A DNA stretch of 5,862 nucleotides from Thermoplasmata archaeon (GCA_013044425.1 JABEUK010000135.1:1-5862); one strand, 5' to 3'. Positions 1 to 5,592 are shown, counted from the stretch's first letter. Numbers and translations are program-made. The notes: a model not told the origin generated them from the sequence alone.

Positions 1-1
1 C

Positions 2-46
2 CACGACCCCAAGTTGATGAACAAGAAGCGTGTCAGGAGGCGTTGA
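2..46 (+). CDS. C-terminal tail of a truncated upstream gene, possibly a transposase
   Basis: An open frame enters from the left edge and reads HDPKLMNKKRVRRR before a TGA stop at 44-46. Only 14 residues are visible, and seven of them are Lys or Arg. The tail overlaps the inverted TGTCAGGAG copy at 31-39 and ends four bases before the repeat block at 50-92. This is the arrangement seen when an insertion-sequence transposase ends inside its own terminal repeat. No catalytic residues are in view, so the transposase assignment rests only on the adjacent repeats. A basic C-terminus also occurs in ribosomal and DNA-binding proteins. Confidence 0.35.
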   Translation, partial: HDPKLMNKKRVRRR

Positions 47-49
47 GGG

Positions 50-92
50 CGGCAAGATCTCCTGACAGTTTAACCGGCAACATGTCCTGACA
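50..92 (-). repeat. Two 18-bp direct repeats with 25-bp period (insertion-sequence terminus)
   Basis: Unit one occupies 75-92 and unit two 50-67, both read on the minus strand. They differ at only two positions, inside the GACATG versus GAGATC segment. The 7-base linker between them is TTTAACC's region at 68-74. Near-identical copies at a fixed period look like paired protein-binding sites rather than chance, and they would be bound by the element's transposase if the mobile-element reading is right. Confidence 0.6.
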
Positions 93-346
93 TACTACAA
101 CTAGAGAACGGAGAAGCGGACCTCCCGGGGCGGGCCGTGTTTCATTTCTTGGTCCCCGTAACATGGCGCCTCCTAGCCCCGGGCGTGACGGGCCTAGAGT
201 TTTCCGATGGCGGAGGTAGGCCGCGGCCCAGGTTCCTGACCACCCACGAGCGCCGGACTCCTCTGGGGCGTAACTAAGATTCTGACCCACCGCGGGGCTT
301 CGGCCGCCCGGCGGCCGGTTTCGAGCGTTCCATCATCCCCCCTTCC
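93..346. other. Non-coding stretch between insertion-sequence end and hydrolase promoter
   Basis: No frame here reads like a protein: the minus-strand frames are rich in Arg, Pro and Gly and overlap the insertion-sequence terminus or the hydrolase start. I found no tRNA arms. The only structure that stands out is the GC-rich hairpin at 301-317, listed separately. The sequence just after 92 (tactacaact) is where a target-site duplication of the insertion sequence would lie, but its partner copy is outside the window. Confidence 0.5.
301..317 (+). other. GC-rich hairpin upstream of the hydrolase gene
   Basis: CGGCCGCCCGGCGGCCG is a perfect inverted repeat around a single central C. As RNA it would fold with a 7-bp stem and a 3-base loop. 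It lies about 30 bases ahead of the TATA-like element at 349-354, where a regulator could bind, and it could also be a transcript-end hairpin. No T-run follows, which weakens the terminator reading. In DNA this GC-rich, short palindromes are common, so function is uncertain. Confidence 0.35.
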
Positions 347-348
347 CG

Positions 349-354
349 TTTATG
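349..354 (+). promoter_or_regulatory. Weak TATA-like box for the hydrolase gene
   Basis: TTTATG is the only AT-leaning hexamer in the GC-rich lead-in to the first gene. Its centre is about 28 bases before the ATG at 379, the distance expected between an archaeal TATA box and its transcription start. This would give a transcript that begins at or next to the start codon. There is no Shine-Dalgarno sequence ahead of either candidate ATG, which agrees with leaderless translation. The match to the archaeal consensus is partial. Confidence 0.35.
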
Positions 355-378
355 AGGTGGGCAAGGTCTCCTGCACCG

Positions 379-1221
379 ATGGACCATGCGATTGTCACAG
401 GGGCTCTGGATGTTCCCGGCGGGCAGATCTCTTTCGAGGAGGGGGGGCAGGGCCGGCCGATCGTGCTCCTCCACGAAGGAATCGCGGACCGTCGGATGTG
501 GAATCGCGAATTCTCACTCCTGACGCGCGACCATCGCGTAGTGCGCTACGATCTGCGGGGGTATGGGAATTCGACGCCCGCGACTTCGGACTATTCTCCC
601 GTCCGCGACCTGGTGGCCCTGCTCGACCATCTGGATTTCATGCGGCCCCTGATCGTCGGTCCCAGCGTGGGGGGAAAAATCGCCCTCGACCTGACTCTTG
701 CGACCCCCGAGAGGGTGGGAGCACTGTTGCTCATCGCTCCCGGATATTCAGGCATGGATTACGACCACGTCCCCGGCGGGAAGGCCACCTTCGAACGCGA
801 CGAAAGGCTCTCCAAGGCGGCGGCCGACGCCTGGGCAGCCGGAAAGCTCGAGGAGGCCACCGAGCATCTTAGGGAGCTGTGGGCCTCGTCGCTCACCGGA
901 AGCTCGCTCGACCTGTTCCGGACCATGGTCCGGGACAATGCGGCGGAAATCTTCGAGGAGCGCTCCGGTCGACACGAGACGCGGGAAGGAGCACCCGCCG
1001 CTACTCGGTTGAAGGAGATTCGGGTCCCGACCCGGATCCTGGTCGGAGACCGTGACAATCCGGCGATGCCGCACTGCGCGAACTTCCTGGCGCGAGGTAT
1101 CGCGGGGGCCCAGGTCCAGCTCGTTCCCGGTGCGGACCACCTCTTGAACCTCTCCCGGCCGGACGCCTTCGACACCGCGCTCCGCGGATTCATCGAGAGT
1201 CTTCCGGCCCCTCGCGAGTAG
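379..1221 (+). CDS. Alpha/beta hydrolase fold protein
   Basis: A 280-residue cytoplasmic hydrolase with the features of the alpha/beta hydrolase fold. The oxyanion-hole segment HEG is at 32-34 and YDLRGYGNS at about 57-65. The nucleophile elbow GPSVGG places Ser96 as nucleophile. LVGDRD supplies a candidate acid (Asp226, or Asp224), and ADH carries the catalytic His254. A variable lid lies between about 125 and 200. The family includes esterases, lactonases, haloperoxidases and C-C bond hydrolases, and the substrate cannot be read here. I chose the ATG at 379 over the in-frame ATG at 352. The extra nine residues (MRWARSPAP) look non-conserved, neither site has a Shine-Dalgarno, and 352 falls inside a TATA-like element spaced for a leaderless start at 379. 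The GNAT gene follows after 17 bases, so the two are probably co-transcribed. A 24-bp near-palindrome lies within the gene at 914-937. Confidence 0.9.
   Translation: MDHAIVTGALDVPGGQISFEEGGQGRPIVLLHEGIADRRMWNREFSLLTRDHRVVRYDLRGYGNSTPATSDYSPVRDLVALLDHLDFMRPLIVGPSVGGKIALDLTLATPERVGALLLIAPGYSGMDYDHVPGGKATFERDERLSKAAADAWAAGKLEEATEHLRELWASSLTGSSLDLFRTMVRDNAAEIFEERSGRHETREGAPAATRLKEIRVPTRILVGDRDNPAMPHCANFLARGIAGAQVQLVPGADHLLNLSRPDAFDTALRGFIESLPAPRE
914..937. repeat. 24-bp near-perfect palindrome inside the hydrolase gene
   Basis: The core CCGGACCATGGTCCGG (918-933) is a perfect 16-bp palindrome. With flanking TGT and ACA it extends to 24 bp, with 11 of 12 pairs complementary; the only exception is T917 opposite G934, which would still pair as U-G in RNA. 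It encodes part of a helix in the hydrolase lid region. It could be a binding site for a dimeric protein or an RNA hairpin, or a chance outcome of codon choice. Confidence 0.5.
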
Positions 1222-1238
1222 ACGCGCGGAGATCCTCG

Positions 1239-1916
1239 ATGGCCGGTGGCTCGAGGACGTCCCACATCGCCGCGAAGGTGCGTACTCGGCCTCCTCCGGA
1301 GCGCGGCCGACGCGTACCCGCTCTGCGCCTCACGACCAAACCGCTCTCGCCGGGCACGTGGCGCGCGTTCGCGAGACTGGTGGAGAAGCACAACGGGATC
1401 TTCGGCGGGTGCTGGTGCATCTCATTTCATCTTGGGCCGGACGAAGGGAAGCGTACGGCTGCCGAGTACCGGACCATGAAGGAGGCGCGCGTCCGAGAAG
1501 GGCGGGCGCACGCCGCGCTCGTCTTCGACGGCCCGAACGCCGTGGGCTGGTGTCAGTTCGGTCCAACTATAGAACTCCCGAACATCCGGAGCCGGAAGAT
1601 CTACGACGAGGGACTGCACGAGCTTCCCGATTGGCGCATCACCTGCTTCTTCATTGACCGGGAACGCAGAGGGGCGGGGATCGCGAACTTCGCCCTCCGT
1701 GGGGCCCTTCAGGAGATCGCCCGACTGGGGGGAGGGACGGTCGAGGCGTACCCCGAGGACGTGGCCGGCCGCAAGGTGTCTCGTTCGTTCCTGTGCAGCG
1801 GGACGTTGGGCATGTTCGAGAAGGCGGGATTCGAGAGGACCCGCAAGATCGCGATGCATCGGTGGGTCGTGGTTCGAACGATCCCCCCAGATCGGACGAA
1901 GCACTCCGCGACCTGA
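1239..1916 (+). CDS. GNAT family N-acetyltransferase
   Basis: A 225-residue protein of the GCN5-related acetyltransferase fold, expected to move an acetyl group from acetyl-CoA to an amine on a small molecule or protein in the cytoplasm. The acetyl-CoA pyrophosphate-binding motif A is at about 136-157: strand ITCFFID, then RRGAGIA, which fits the R-x-x-G-x-A pattern, followed by a helix. AVGWCQFGP (101-109) fits the preceding beta-strand, and GTLGMFEKAGFERTRK (188-203) is the usual GNAT C-terminal motif. An N-terminal GGCWC segment (56-60), rich in Cys and Trp, marks a particular uncharacterised subgroup. The first 28 residues are basic, proline-rich and probably disordered, so a later start such as the GTG at 1278 is possible. 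GGAG at 1228-1231, seven bases before the ATG, supports the start used. It lies 17 bases after the hydrolase gene. Confidence 0.88.
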   Translation: MAGGSRTSHIAAKVRTRPPPERGRRVPALRLTTKPLSPGTWRAFARLVEKHNGIFGGCWCISFHLGPDEGKRTAAEYRTMKEARVREGRAHAALVFDGPNAVGWCQFGPTIELPNIRSRKIYDEGLHELPDWRITCFFIDRERRGAGIANFALRGALQEIARLGGGTVEAYPEDVAGRKVSRSFLCSGTLGMFEKAGFERTRKIAMHRWVVVRTIPPDRTKHSAT

Positions 1917-2181
1917 ACCTGGGTATGTGCGCACGCTCCTCGGGGTCTCCCTGGAACCCAGATCGCAGGAACCCCTCTAGCGGGACGAACCTCCTCTGCC
2001 GGACGGGTATCGCCGCACAATCAGATTCCCTGACGAGGGCCGCCGCACCCGGCCCTCGAACGCTATGGGCCCACGACGATGCGCTTATGGACGGCTGAGC
2101 ATTCGGGGCGGAGGGACAGTACGGATGCTGCGCGAGCCGCCACGGACGAGGGTGGTCCGGCTCGGTAGGGTGTAGAACGCG
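1917..2181. other. 265-base intergenic stretch with no clear gene
   Basis: Between the GNAT stop and the VOC start I see no convincing coding frame, tRNA or strong hairpin. A weak TATA-like CTTATG occurs at 2084-2089, but it would leave an untranslated leader of about 70 bases before the VOC start. The length suggests that the VOC gene begins a new transcript rather than continuing the hydrolase-GNAT one. Confidence 0.45.
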
Positions 2182-2580
2182 ATGATCGACCATGTGAACG
2201 CCTACGCGTTGACGGTCCGAGATGTGAAAGGGTGCGCGGAGTTTTACCGAGACCGTCTCGGGTTCAAACTTCAAGAGCTTCAGGATGATTTTGCCTACCT
2301 GACCATCGGAGAGAAGGGCGGGCCGGGAGTGGCCCTCGTTTCCGCCAAGGGCCTAGCTCTAGAGCTATCCGAAGAGCGCATTCGACCGGTCGAGAACGTC
2401 CTCCACCGAAACTACTTCGCCGTTTTCCTAGAAGATGCAGACCGGGCGTACGAGGAGTTGGGTCGGAAAGGAGTTCGATTCGTGCAACCACCTGCGACCC
2501 GGAGCGACGGCCAGCGTTACGCCTTCTTCGAAGACCCCGAAGGGAACCTCTGGGAAATCTCTCACTTTCCGAAGGCGTAG
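2182..2580 (+). CDS. VOC (glyoxalase/bleomycin-resistance/dioxygenase fold) protein
   Basis: A 132-residue single-domain protein of the vicinal oxygen chelate superfamily, built from two beta-alpha-beta-beta-beta modules (about 1-62 and 76-128). Module one opens with MIDHVNAYALTVRDV and has the FYRDRLGF helix typical of the family. Module two ends with FFEDPEGNLWEI (115-126), a hallmark segment. Likely metal ligands are His4, Glu61 and Glu125. By motif alignment the position usually held by the His at the start of module two is Asn77 or Tyr78 (HRNYFAVFLEDAD), so the metal site may be altered or absent. Family members include glyoxalase I, fosfomycin thiol-transferases, dioxygenases and bleomycin-binding proteins, and this one cannot be assigned further. 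The start matches the usual family N-terminus. The DinB-like gene follows after 60 bases with no visible promoter, so the two are probably co-transcribed. Confidence 0.9.
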   Translation: MIDHVNAYALTVRDVKGCAEFYRDRLGFKLQELQDDFAYLTIGEKGGPGVALVSAKGLALELSEERIRPVENVLHRNYFAVFLEDADRAYEELGRKGVRFVQPPATRSDGQRYAFFEDPEGNLWEISHFPKA

Positions 2581-2640
2581 CGAGGAGCGTCGATTCGAGG
2601 CACTCGGCCCGGAAGCCCGAACCCCTCTCGAGATCCAAGT

Positions 2641-3183
2641 ATGCGGAACGTTACAGCGAGGCCCGCCCATCGGAAGGTCGACGAGGCAGACCTAGCGCGA
2701 GCTTGGATCGATTGGCTCGTTGAGACCCGGCGGGGCTACCTGGAGGCCTTGCTCAAACTGCCCAAGAAGGAGCGGATCAAGGACCGCGGTGCATCGTTTC
2801 CGTCGATCCAGGACATCTTCCTTCACATCCTGGATAATAATGTCTGGTGGCTCGAGAGCGTACCCCGGGATCGCCAGGGGGCTCACCACGAGCTGAAGGG
2901 CCGCGTGTCCGAGGTCGAAATCAAGAGGCAAGCCCACCGTATCGCGCAGTCCAGTAGGAAGCTCGGGAGATCGCTGACCCCCGCTCGGCTCAACCGCAGT
3001 TTCGTGGTTCAGGGTGTTGGAGGGGACGGGAAACCCTTCGAGATGAAGGTGAACCTTCGGACGATCATCTGGCACTTGGTGGAGGAGGAGCTGCAGCACC
3101 GGGGGGAGATGAACGCCCTCTTCTGGCAGATGGACGTCGACGCGCCCACACGGGCTTGGTTCAGTAGCGCGCTGGCGGCGTGA
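2641..3183 (+). CDS. DinB-fold (DinB/YfiT-like) putative metal-dependent enzyme
   Basis: A 180-residue, mostly helical protein resembling the DinB/YfiT four-helix-bundle family, whose members bind a metal with a three-residue triad and include thiol-dependent transferases and hydrolases. The first ligand is probably His62 in the helix DIFLHILDNNVWWLES (58-73). The second half of the site is WHLVEEELQHRGEMNALFWQ (144-163), giving His153 before the conserved R-G. The residue four before it, His in classic members, is Glu149, so the triad appears to be His-Glu-His. Residues 1-20 are polar and probably not part of the bundle, but no better start is nearby. The gene follows the VOC gene, another family with thiol-transferase members, and converges on the minus-strand phosphoribosyltransferase. 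Substrate and partner thiol are unknown. Confidence 0.8.
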   Translation: MRNVTARPAHRKVDEADLARAWIDWLVETRRGYLEALLKLPKKERIKDRGASFPSIQDIFLHILDNNVWWLESVPRDRQGAHHELKGRVSEVEIKRQAHRIAQSSRKLGRSLTPARLNRSFVVQGVGGDGKPFEMKVNLRTIIWHLVEEELQHRGEMNALFWQMDVDAPTRAWFSSALAA

Positions 3184-3203
3184 GTTCAATCCCTGCGCTT
3201 CGG

Positions 3204-3222
3204 GCGGGTGCGCAACTCCCGC
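3204..3222. terminator. Weak hairpin between convergent genes
   Basis: GCGGG (3204-3208) and CCCGC (3218-3222) form a 5-bp stem with a 9-base loop. An alternative stem pairs GGGCGG (3202-3207) with CCGCCC (3225-3230). The site is in the 92 bases where the DinB-like gene and the phosphoribosyltransferase gene end facing each other, so a bidirectional transcript end is reasonable. No T-run is present, although archaeal termination normally depends on one. Confidence 0.25.
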
Positions 3223-3275
3223 AACCGCCCCCCGAGGTACGGCTCCTTTGCGGGTATCCCATCGGCGCGCGAGGT

Positions 3276-3935
3276 CTAGGAAGGCACAGTTCCAGCCTGA
3301 CGCAACAGTTCGAGCACCTCATCGTCGTTCACGGGATCGAAGCGTTGGTAATACTCTCCGACGGCATGGAAGTTCGCGGGTTCTCGCAGCACGTGGAGCT
3401 CGTCGGCCTCACGGTTGAGCCGGTGGCAGGTGTCCGGAGGGGCGACCCCCACGGCGACCACGACTCGGCCTGCCCCTTGCGCTCGGACCGCTCGAATCGC
3501 CGCGAACAAGGTCCCTCCGGTGGCGGCGCCATCGTCCACCACGATCACGGTCCGCTTCTTCCAGCCGACCCGGGGCCGAACCGAACGATAGACGCTCGCG
3601 CGCCGCTCGGCCTCTCGGAGCTCTCGGTCGATGACCGGCCGGAGCTCGGCGAGGGAGTAGCCCCCTTCCCGCATCCGGTCCACATCCAGCTCGACATGGC
3701 CGCCTTCTACGATCGCACCGAGCCCGTACTCCGGATTGCCCGGAGACCCAATCTTCCGAACGATGAGGATATCGAGAGGAGCGGGGAGCCACCGTGCGAT
3801 CTCGAATCCCACTGGGACCCCGCCGCGAGGAAGGGCAAGGACTACCGGACCCTCGGCCCGGAGATGCGTCAGTTGTCTCGCGAGCTCGGTCCCGGCTTCG
3901 GTCCGGTCCTTCAGAGCCGAGGAAGGTTCACGCAT
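3276..3935 (-). CDS. Phosphoribosyltransferase-domain protein (COG1926-like)
   Basis: A 219-residue type I phosphoribosyltransferase-fold protein. The PRPP-binding motif is IVVDDGAATGGTL (131-143), with the two acidic residues Asp134 and Asp135 before the glycine- and threonine-rich loop. The N-terminus carries the family opening KDRTEAGTELARQL (9-22), then LALPRGGVPVGFEIA (33-47), which supplies the pyrophosphate-contacting loop, and VRKIGSPGNPEYGLGAI (59-75). The length and this order of motifs match the stand-alone family COG1926, whose substrate is not known; it resembles purine-salvage enzymes but lacks a recognisable base-specificity signature. The start is the ATG whose product begins just before the conserved opening, although no Shine-Dalgarno is visible. 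The gene is divergent from threonine synthase and convergent with the DinB-like gene, so it is probably monocistronic. Confidence 0.88.
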   Translation of the reverse strand: MREPSSALKDRTEAGTELARQLTHLRAEGPVVLALPRGGVPVGFEIARWLPAPLDILIVRKIGSPGNPEYGLGAIVEGGHVELDVDRMREGGYSLAELRPVIDRELREAERRASVYRSVRPRVGWKKRTVIVVDDGAATGGTLFAAIRAVRAQGAGRVVVAVGVAPPDTCHRLNREADELHVLREPANFHAVGEYYQRFDPVNDDEVLELLRQAGTVPS

Positions 3936-4006
3936 CGTTCAAGGAAGAGGATCGCCCGATCACGCCCAGGGCTCCCGGTGCCCAGAGGAGGATCGTGTGG
4001 GCTTAA

Positions 4007-4047
4007 CCGAGCCGGATGCGCGACCATCACGGTTGCTCCCGGCTCGG
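4007..4047. promoter_or_regulatory. 9-bp inverted repeat in the divergent promoter region
   Basis: CCGAGCCGG (4007-4015) and CCGGCTCGG (4039-4047) are perfect complements separated by 23 bases, giving centres 32 bp apart, about three helical turns. Two half-sites on the same face of the helix between divergent genes would suit a dimeric regulator controlling one or both. The GC-rich background makes chance occurrence plausible, and no regulator gene is adjacent. Confidence 0.35.
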
Positions 4048-4184
4048 GAAGCCGTTACGAGAATCGCCCCTCGGAGATGCGGTCAGCGTTCGAGCGATCG
4101 CGTCTGCACGGCCGTTGAACGGAGAGGGGGGAGAATCGAGCCCGAGGCATGGCCGAGGGACGAGGGTTAAGGTCTCCAGAACGT

Positions 4185-4207
4185 CCCGCTCCCGGGCCGC
4201 TAGCGGG
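4185..4207 (+). other. Stem-loop just upstream of the threonine synthase start
   Basis: CCCGCT (4185-4190) pairs with AGCGGG (4202-4207) around an 11-base loop. An overlapping alternative is the perfect palindrome CCGCTAGCGG at 4197-4206. The structure ends nine bases before the ATG, where it could restrict ribosome access if transcribed. There is no sign of a leader peptide rich in threonine or isoleucine codons, so this is not presented as an attenuator. Confidence 0.3.
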
Positions 4208-4216
4208 GCCAACTCG

Positions 4217-5389
4217 ATGAGTTCCACGGGTTCACTTCTCGCGCATCTGGAGTGCCGGGCCTGCGGCATCGAAGTGCCAGCGGACCGACTTGCGACGGTC
4301 TGTCCCACCTGCTCGGGCCCCTTGTTCGCCTCGTACCGTCTGAATCACTGGAATGGACGGGGCTGGAGGGAAGCGATCTCCGGCCGGGCCGCGACTCTGT
4401 GGCGCTACCGCGAGCTGCTCCCCGTGCAGTCCGTGAAGGCGATCACGACGCTGGGCGAAGGATTGACACCGATCCTCGCGCTCGGCGCCGTTCCGGAGGC
4501 GAAGGAGATCGAGGTCTGGCTGAAGGATGATGGCACGATGCCGACGGGTTCGTTCAAGGCCCGGGGAATGAGCGTCGCCGTTTCCAGGGCTCGTGAGCTC
4601 GGTGTCCGCCGGATGTACGTCCCGAGCGCCGGTAACGCCGGCGTGGCGCTCGCCGCGTACGCGGCGCGTGCCGGCCTGCCGGCCCGTGTCTACCTTCCGC
4701 AGGGCACGCCCGCCGCCATGGAACGGGCCTGCCTCGGGTACGGTGCCGAGGTCGTCAAGGGGGGCAGCACGATCGGCGAGGCCGGCGCGTCGGCCCGGCG
4801 AATCGAATCGGGAGGAGGGGCCTTCGACCTTTCGACGCTGCGCGAGCCGTATCGTGCGGAAGGAAAGAAGACGATGGGTTTCGAGATCTGGGAACAGATG
4901 GCTCCGGACGGAATGCCCGATGCCATCGTCTACCCCACCGGTGGAGGAACGGGGCTTGTCGGCATGTACCGAGCGTTCGTGCAGCTCCAGGCGCTCGGGC
5001 TGCTCGAGCAACTGCCGCGACTGTACTCGGTTCAGCCGGAGAACTGCGCACCGATCGTCCGCGCCCTCCGCGATGGGAAGAGCCAAGCCACTCCCTGGGA
5101 AGGAGCGAAGTCGGCCGCCCCGGGCCTTCTCGTTCCGGCCCCGTTCGGCTCCGAGCGGATCCTCGAAGCGATCCGGGAGAGCCGAGGCGGAGGAGCTACG
5201 GTCGCGGACCACGCCATCCTCGAAGCCGTCGGGCATCTCGCCCGTCGGCACGGGATCTCGGCGTCGCCGGAGGGTGCGGCTCCGTACGCGGCATTGGAGA
5301 TCCTCCTCCGCGAGCGCGCCGTTCGTCCGGGGGAGCGCGTGCTCTTGTACAACACGGGCTCCGGGATCCCGTTCCTTTCCGCGTCCTGA
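4217..5389 (+). CDS. thrC: Threonine synthase (PLP-dependent, zinc-ribbon N-terminus)
   Basis: A 390-residue fold-type II PLP enzyme expected to convert O-phospho-L-homoserine and water to L-threonine and phosphate, the last step of threonine biosynthesis. Residues 13-32 form a zinc ribbon (Cys13, Cys16, Cys29, Cys32), common in archaeal and some bacterial threonine synthases. TLGEGLTP (78-85) is followed by PTGSFKARGM (109-118), whose Lys114 should bind PLP. PSAGNAG (136-142) contacts the substrate and cofactor, PTGGGTGLVGM (240-250) cradles the PLP phosphate, and SPEGAAPYAAL (350-360) and NTGSG (379-383) are family C-terminal motifs. The lysine is followed by A-R-G instead of the D-R-G of many threonine synthases; related lyases and dehydratases share K-A-R-G, so another beta-replacement or lyase activity is possible. 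The ATG at 4217 places the zinc ribbon at the usual distance from the N-terminus. No other thr genes are in the window. Confidence 0.88.
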   Translation: MSSTGSLLAHLECRACGIEVPADRLATVCPTCSGPLFASYRLNHWNGRGWREAISGRAATLWRYRELLPVQSVKAITTLGEGLTPILALGAVPEAKEIEVWLKDDGTMPTGSFKARGMSVAVSRARELGVRRMYVPSAGNAGVALAAYAARAGLPARVYLPQGTPAAMERACLGYGAEVVKGGSTIGEAGASARRIESGGGAFDLSTLREPYRAEGKKTMGFEIWEQMAPDGMPDAIVYPTGGGTGLVGMYRAFVQLQALGLLEQLPRLYSVQPENCAPIVRALRDGKSQATPWEGAKSAAPGLLVPAPFGSERILEAIRESRGGGATVADHAILEAVGHLARRHGISASPEGAAPYAALEILLRERAVRPGERVLLYNTGSGIPFLSAS

Positions 5390-5400
5390 CGTTCGGAGGG

Positions 5401-5422
5401 CCCCGATCCACCGGGCTCGGGG
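5401..5422 (+). terminator. Hairpin after the threonine synthase gene
   Basis: CCCCGA (5401-5406) and TCGGGG (5417-5422) form a perfect 6-bp stem with a 10-base loop, starting 11 bases past the stop codon. The place is right for transcript termination or 3'-end protection. No T-tract follows, so intrinsic termination of the usual archaeal kind is not shown. Confidence 0.3.
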
Positions 5423-5592
5423 AGCATGCGGCGCTTCGTGCCTTCTTGGAGAGGCATCTCGCGACCGGCACGGTGACGGTGGGTGGGATTATCGTGGCGG
5501 GTCTAAGATCAGGCCCTGGACGCTGGAGGGGGACTCCCGCCGCATGGATCTCGCACCTTGCCCGACCGACCCGGGGTCCCGACAGTAGGCAA

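Larger units (their letters stand above)
1..92 (+). mobile_element. Right end of an insertion sequence, IS481-like (partial)
   Basis: The stretch joins the 3' end of an open frame to a structured terminus. On the minus strand, TGTCAGGACATGTTGCCG (92 down to 75) and TGTCAGGAGATCTTGCCG (67 down to 50) match at 16 of 18 bases and are spaced 25 bases apart. A third, inverted TGTCAGGAG lies at 31-39. Repeated transposase-binding motifs in a long terminal repeat that starts 5'-TGT are what is known for IS481-type and related DDE elements. The outer edge is therefore placed at 92, with target DNA beginning at 93. The family name is inference, since the transposase domain and the other end lie outside the window. 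The alternative is a short repeat-rich regulatory region downstream of an ordinary gene. Confidence 0.5.
3936..4216. other. Divergent intergenic region, phosphoribosyltransferase / threonine synthase
   Basis: These 281 bases must hold the promoters of both divergent genes. No strong TATA box is seen; GGTTAAGG at 4166-4173 is the best candidate for threonine synthase and would give a leader of roughly 20 bases. An inverted repeat at 4007-4047 and a stem just before the threonine synthase start are listed separately. A threonine-synthase-frame extension back to an ATG at 4016 is open but reads as basic, low-complexity residues with no family similarity, so it is not counted as coding. Confidence 0.5.

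Noticed and set aside
33..290. An 85-codon minus-strand open frame near the left edge
   Set aside because: It overlaps the repeat block of the insertion-sequence end and shows no protein-like pattern.
315..335. A T-arm-like string (ggtttcgagcgttcc) suggesting a tRNA
   Set aside because: No matching acceptor, D-arm or anticodon stem could be found around it.
2354..2367. A perfect 14-bp palindrome, TAGCTCTAGAGCTA, inside the VOC gene
   Set aside because: A palindrome of this length is expected about 0.4 times by chance in a window of this size, and it lies within well-conserved coding sequence.
3180..4118. A 312-codon plus-strand open frame opposite the phosphoribosyltransferase gene
   Set aside because: It is antisense to a gene with clear PRPP-binding motifs, and its own translation shows no family motif. 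Long antisense frames are common at this GC content.
4016..4216. A 67-codon N-terminal extension of threonine synthase
   Set aside because: The residues are basic and low in complexity with no family similarity, and the ATG at 4217 puts the zinc ribbon at the usual distance from the N-terminus.
4232..5251. A 339-codon minus-strand open frame across threonine synthase
   Set aside because: It mirrors the coding strand of a well-supported gene and reads as Arg/Gly/Pro/Asp-rich sequence without recognisable domains.
4593..5588. A 331-codon plus-strand frame overlapping threonine synthase and running past its end
   Set aside because: Its composition is dominated by Arg and Ser, typical of a shifted frame in GC-rich DNA; the part beyond the threonine synthase stop has no motif or start signal.
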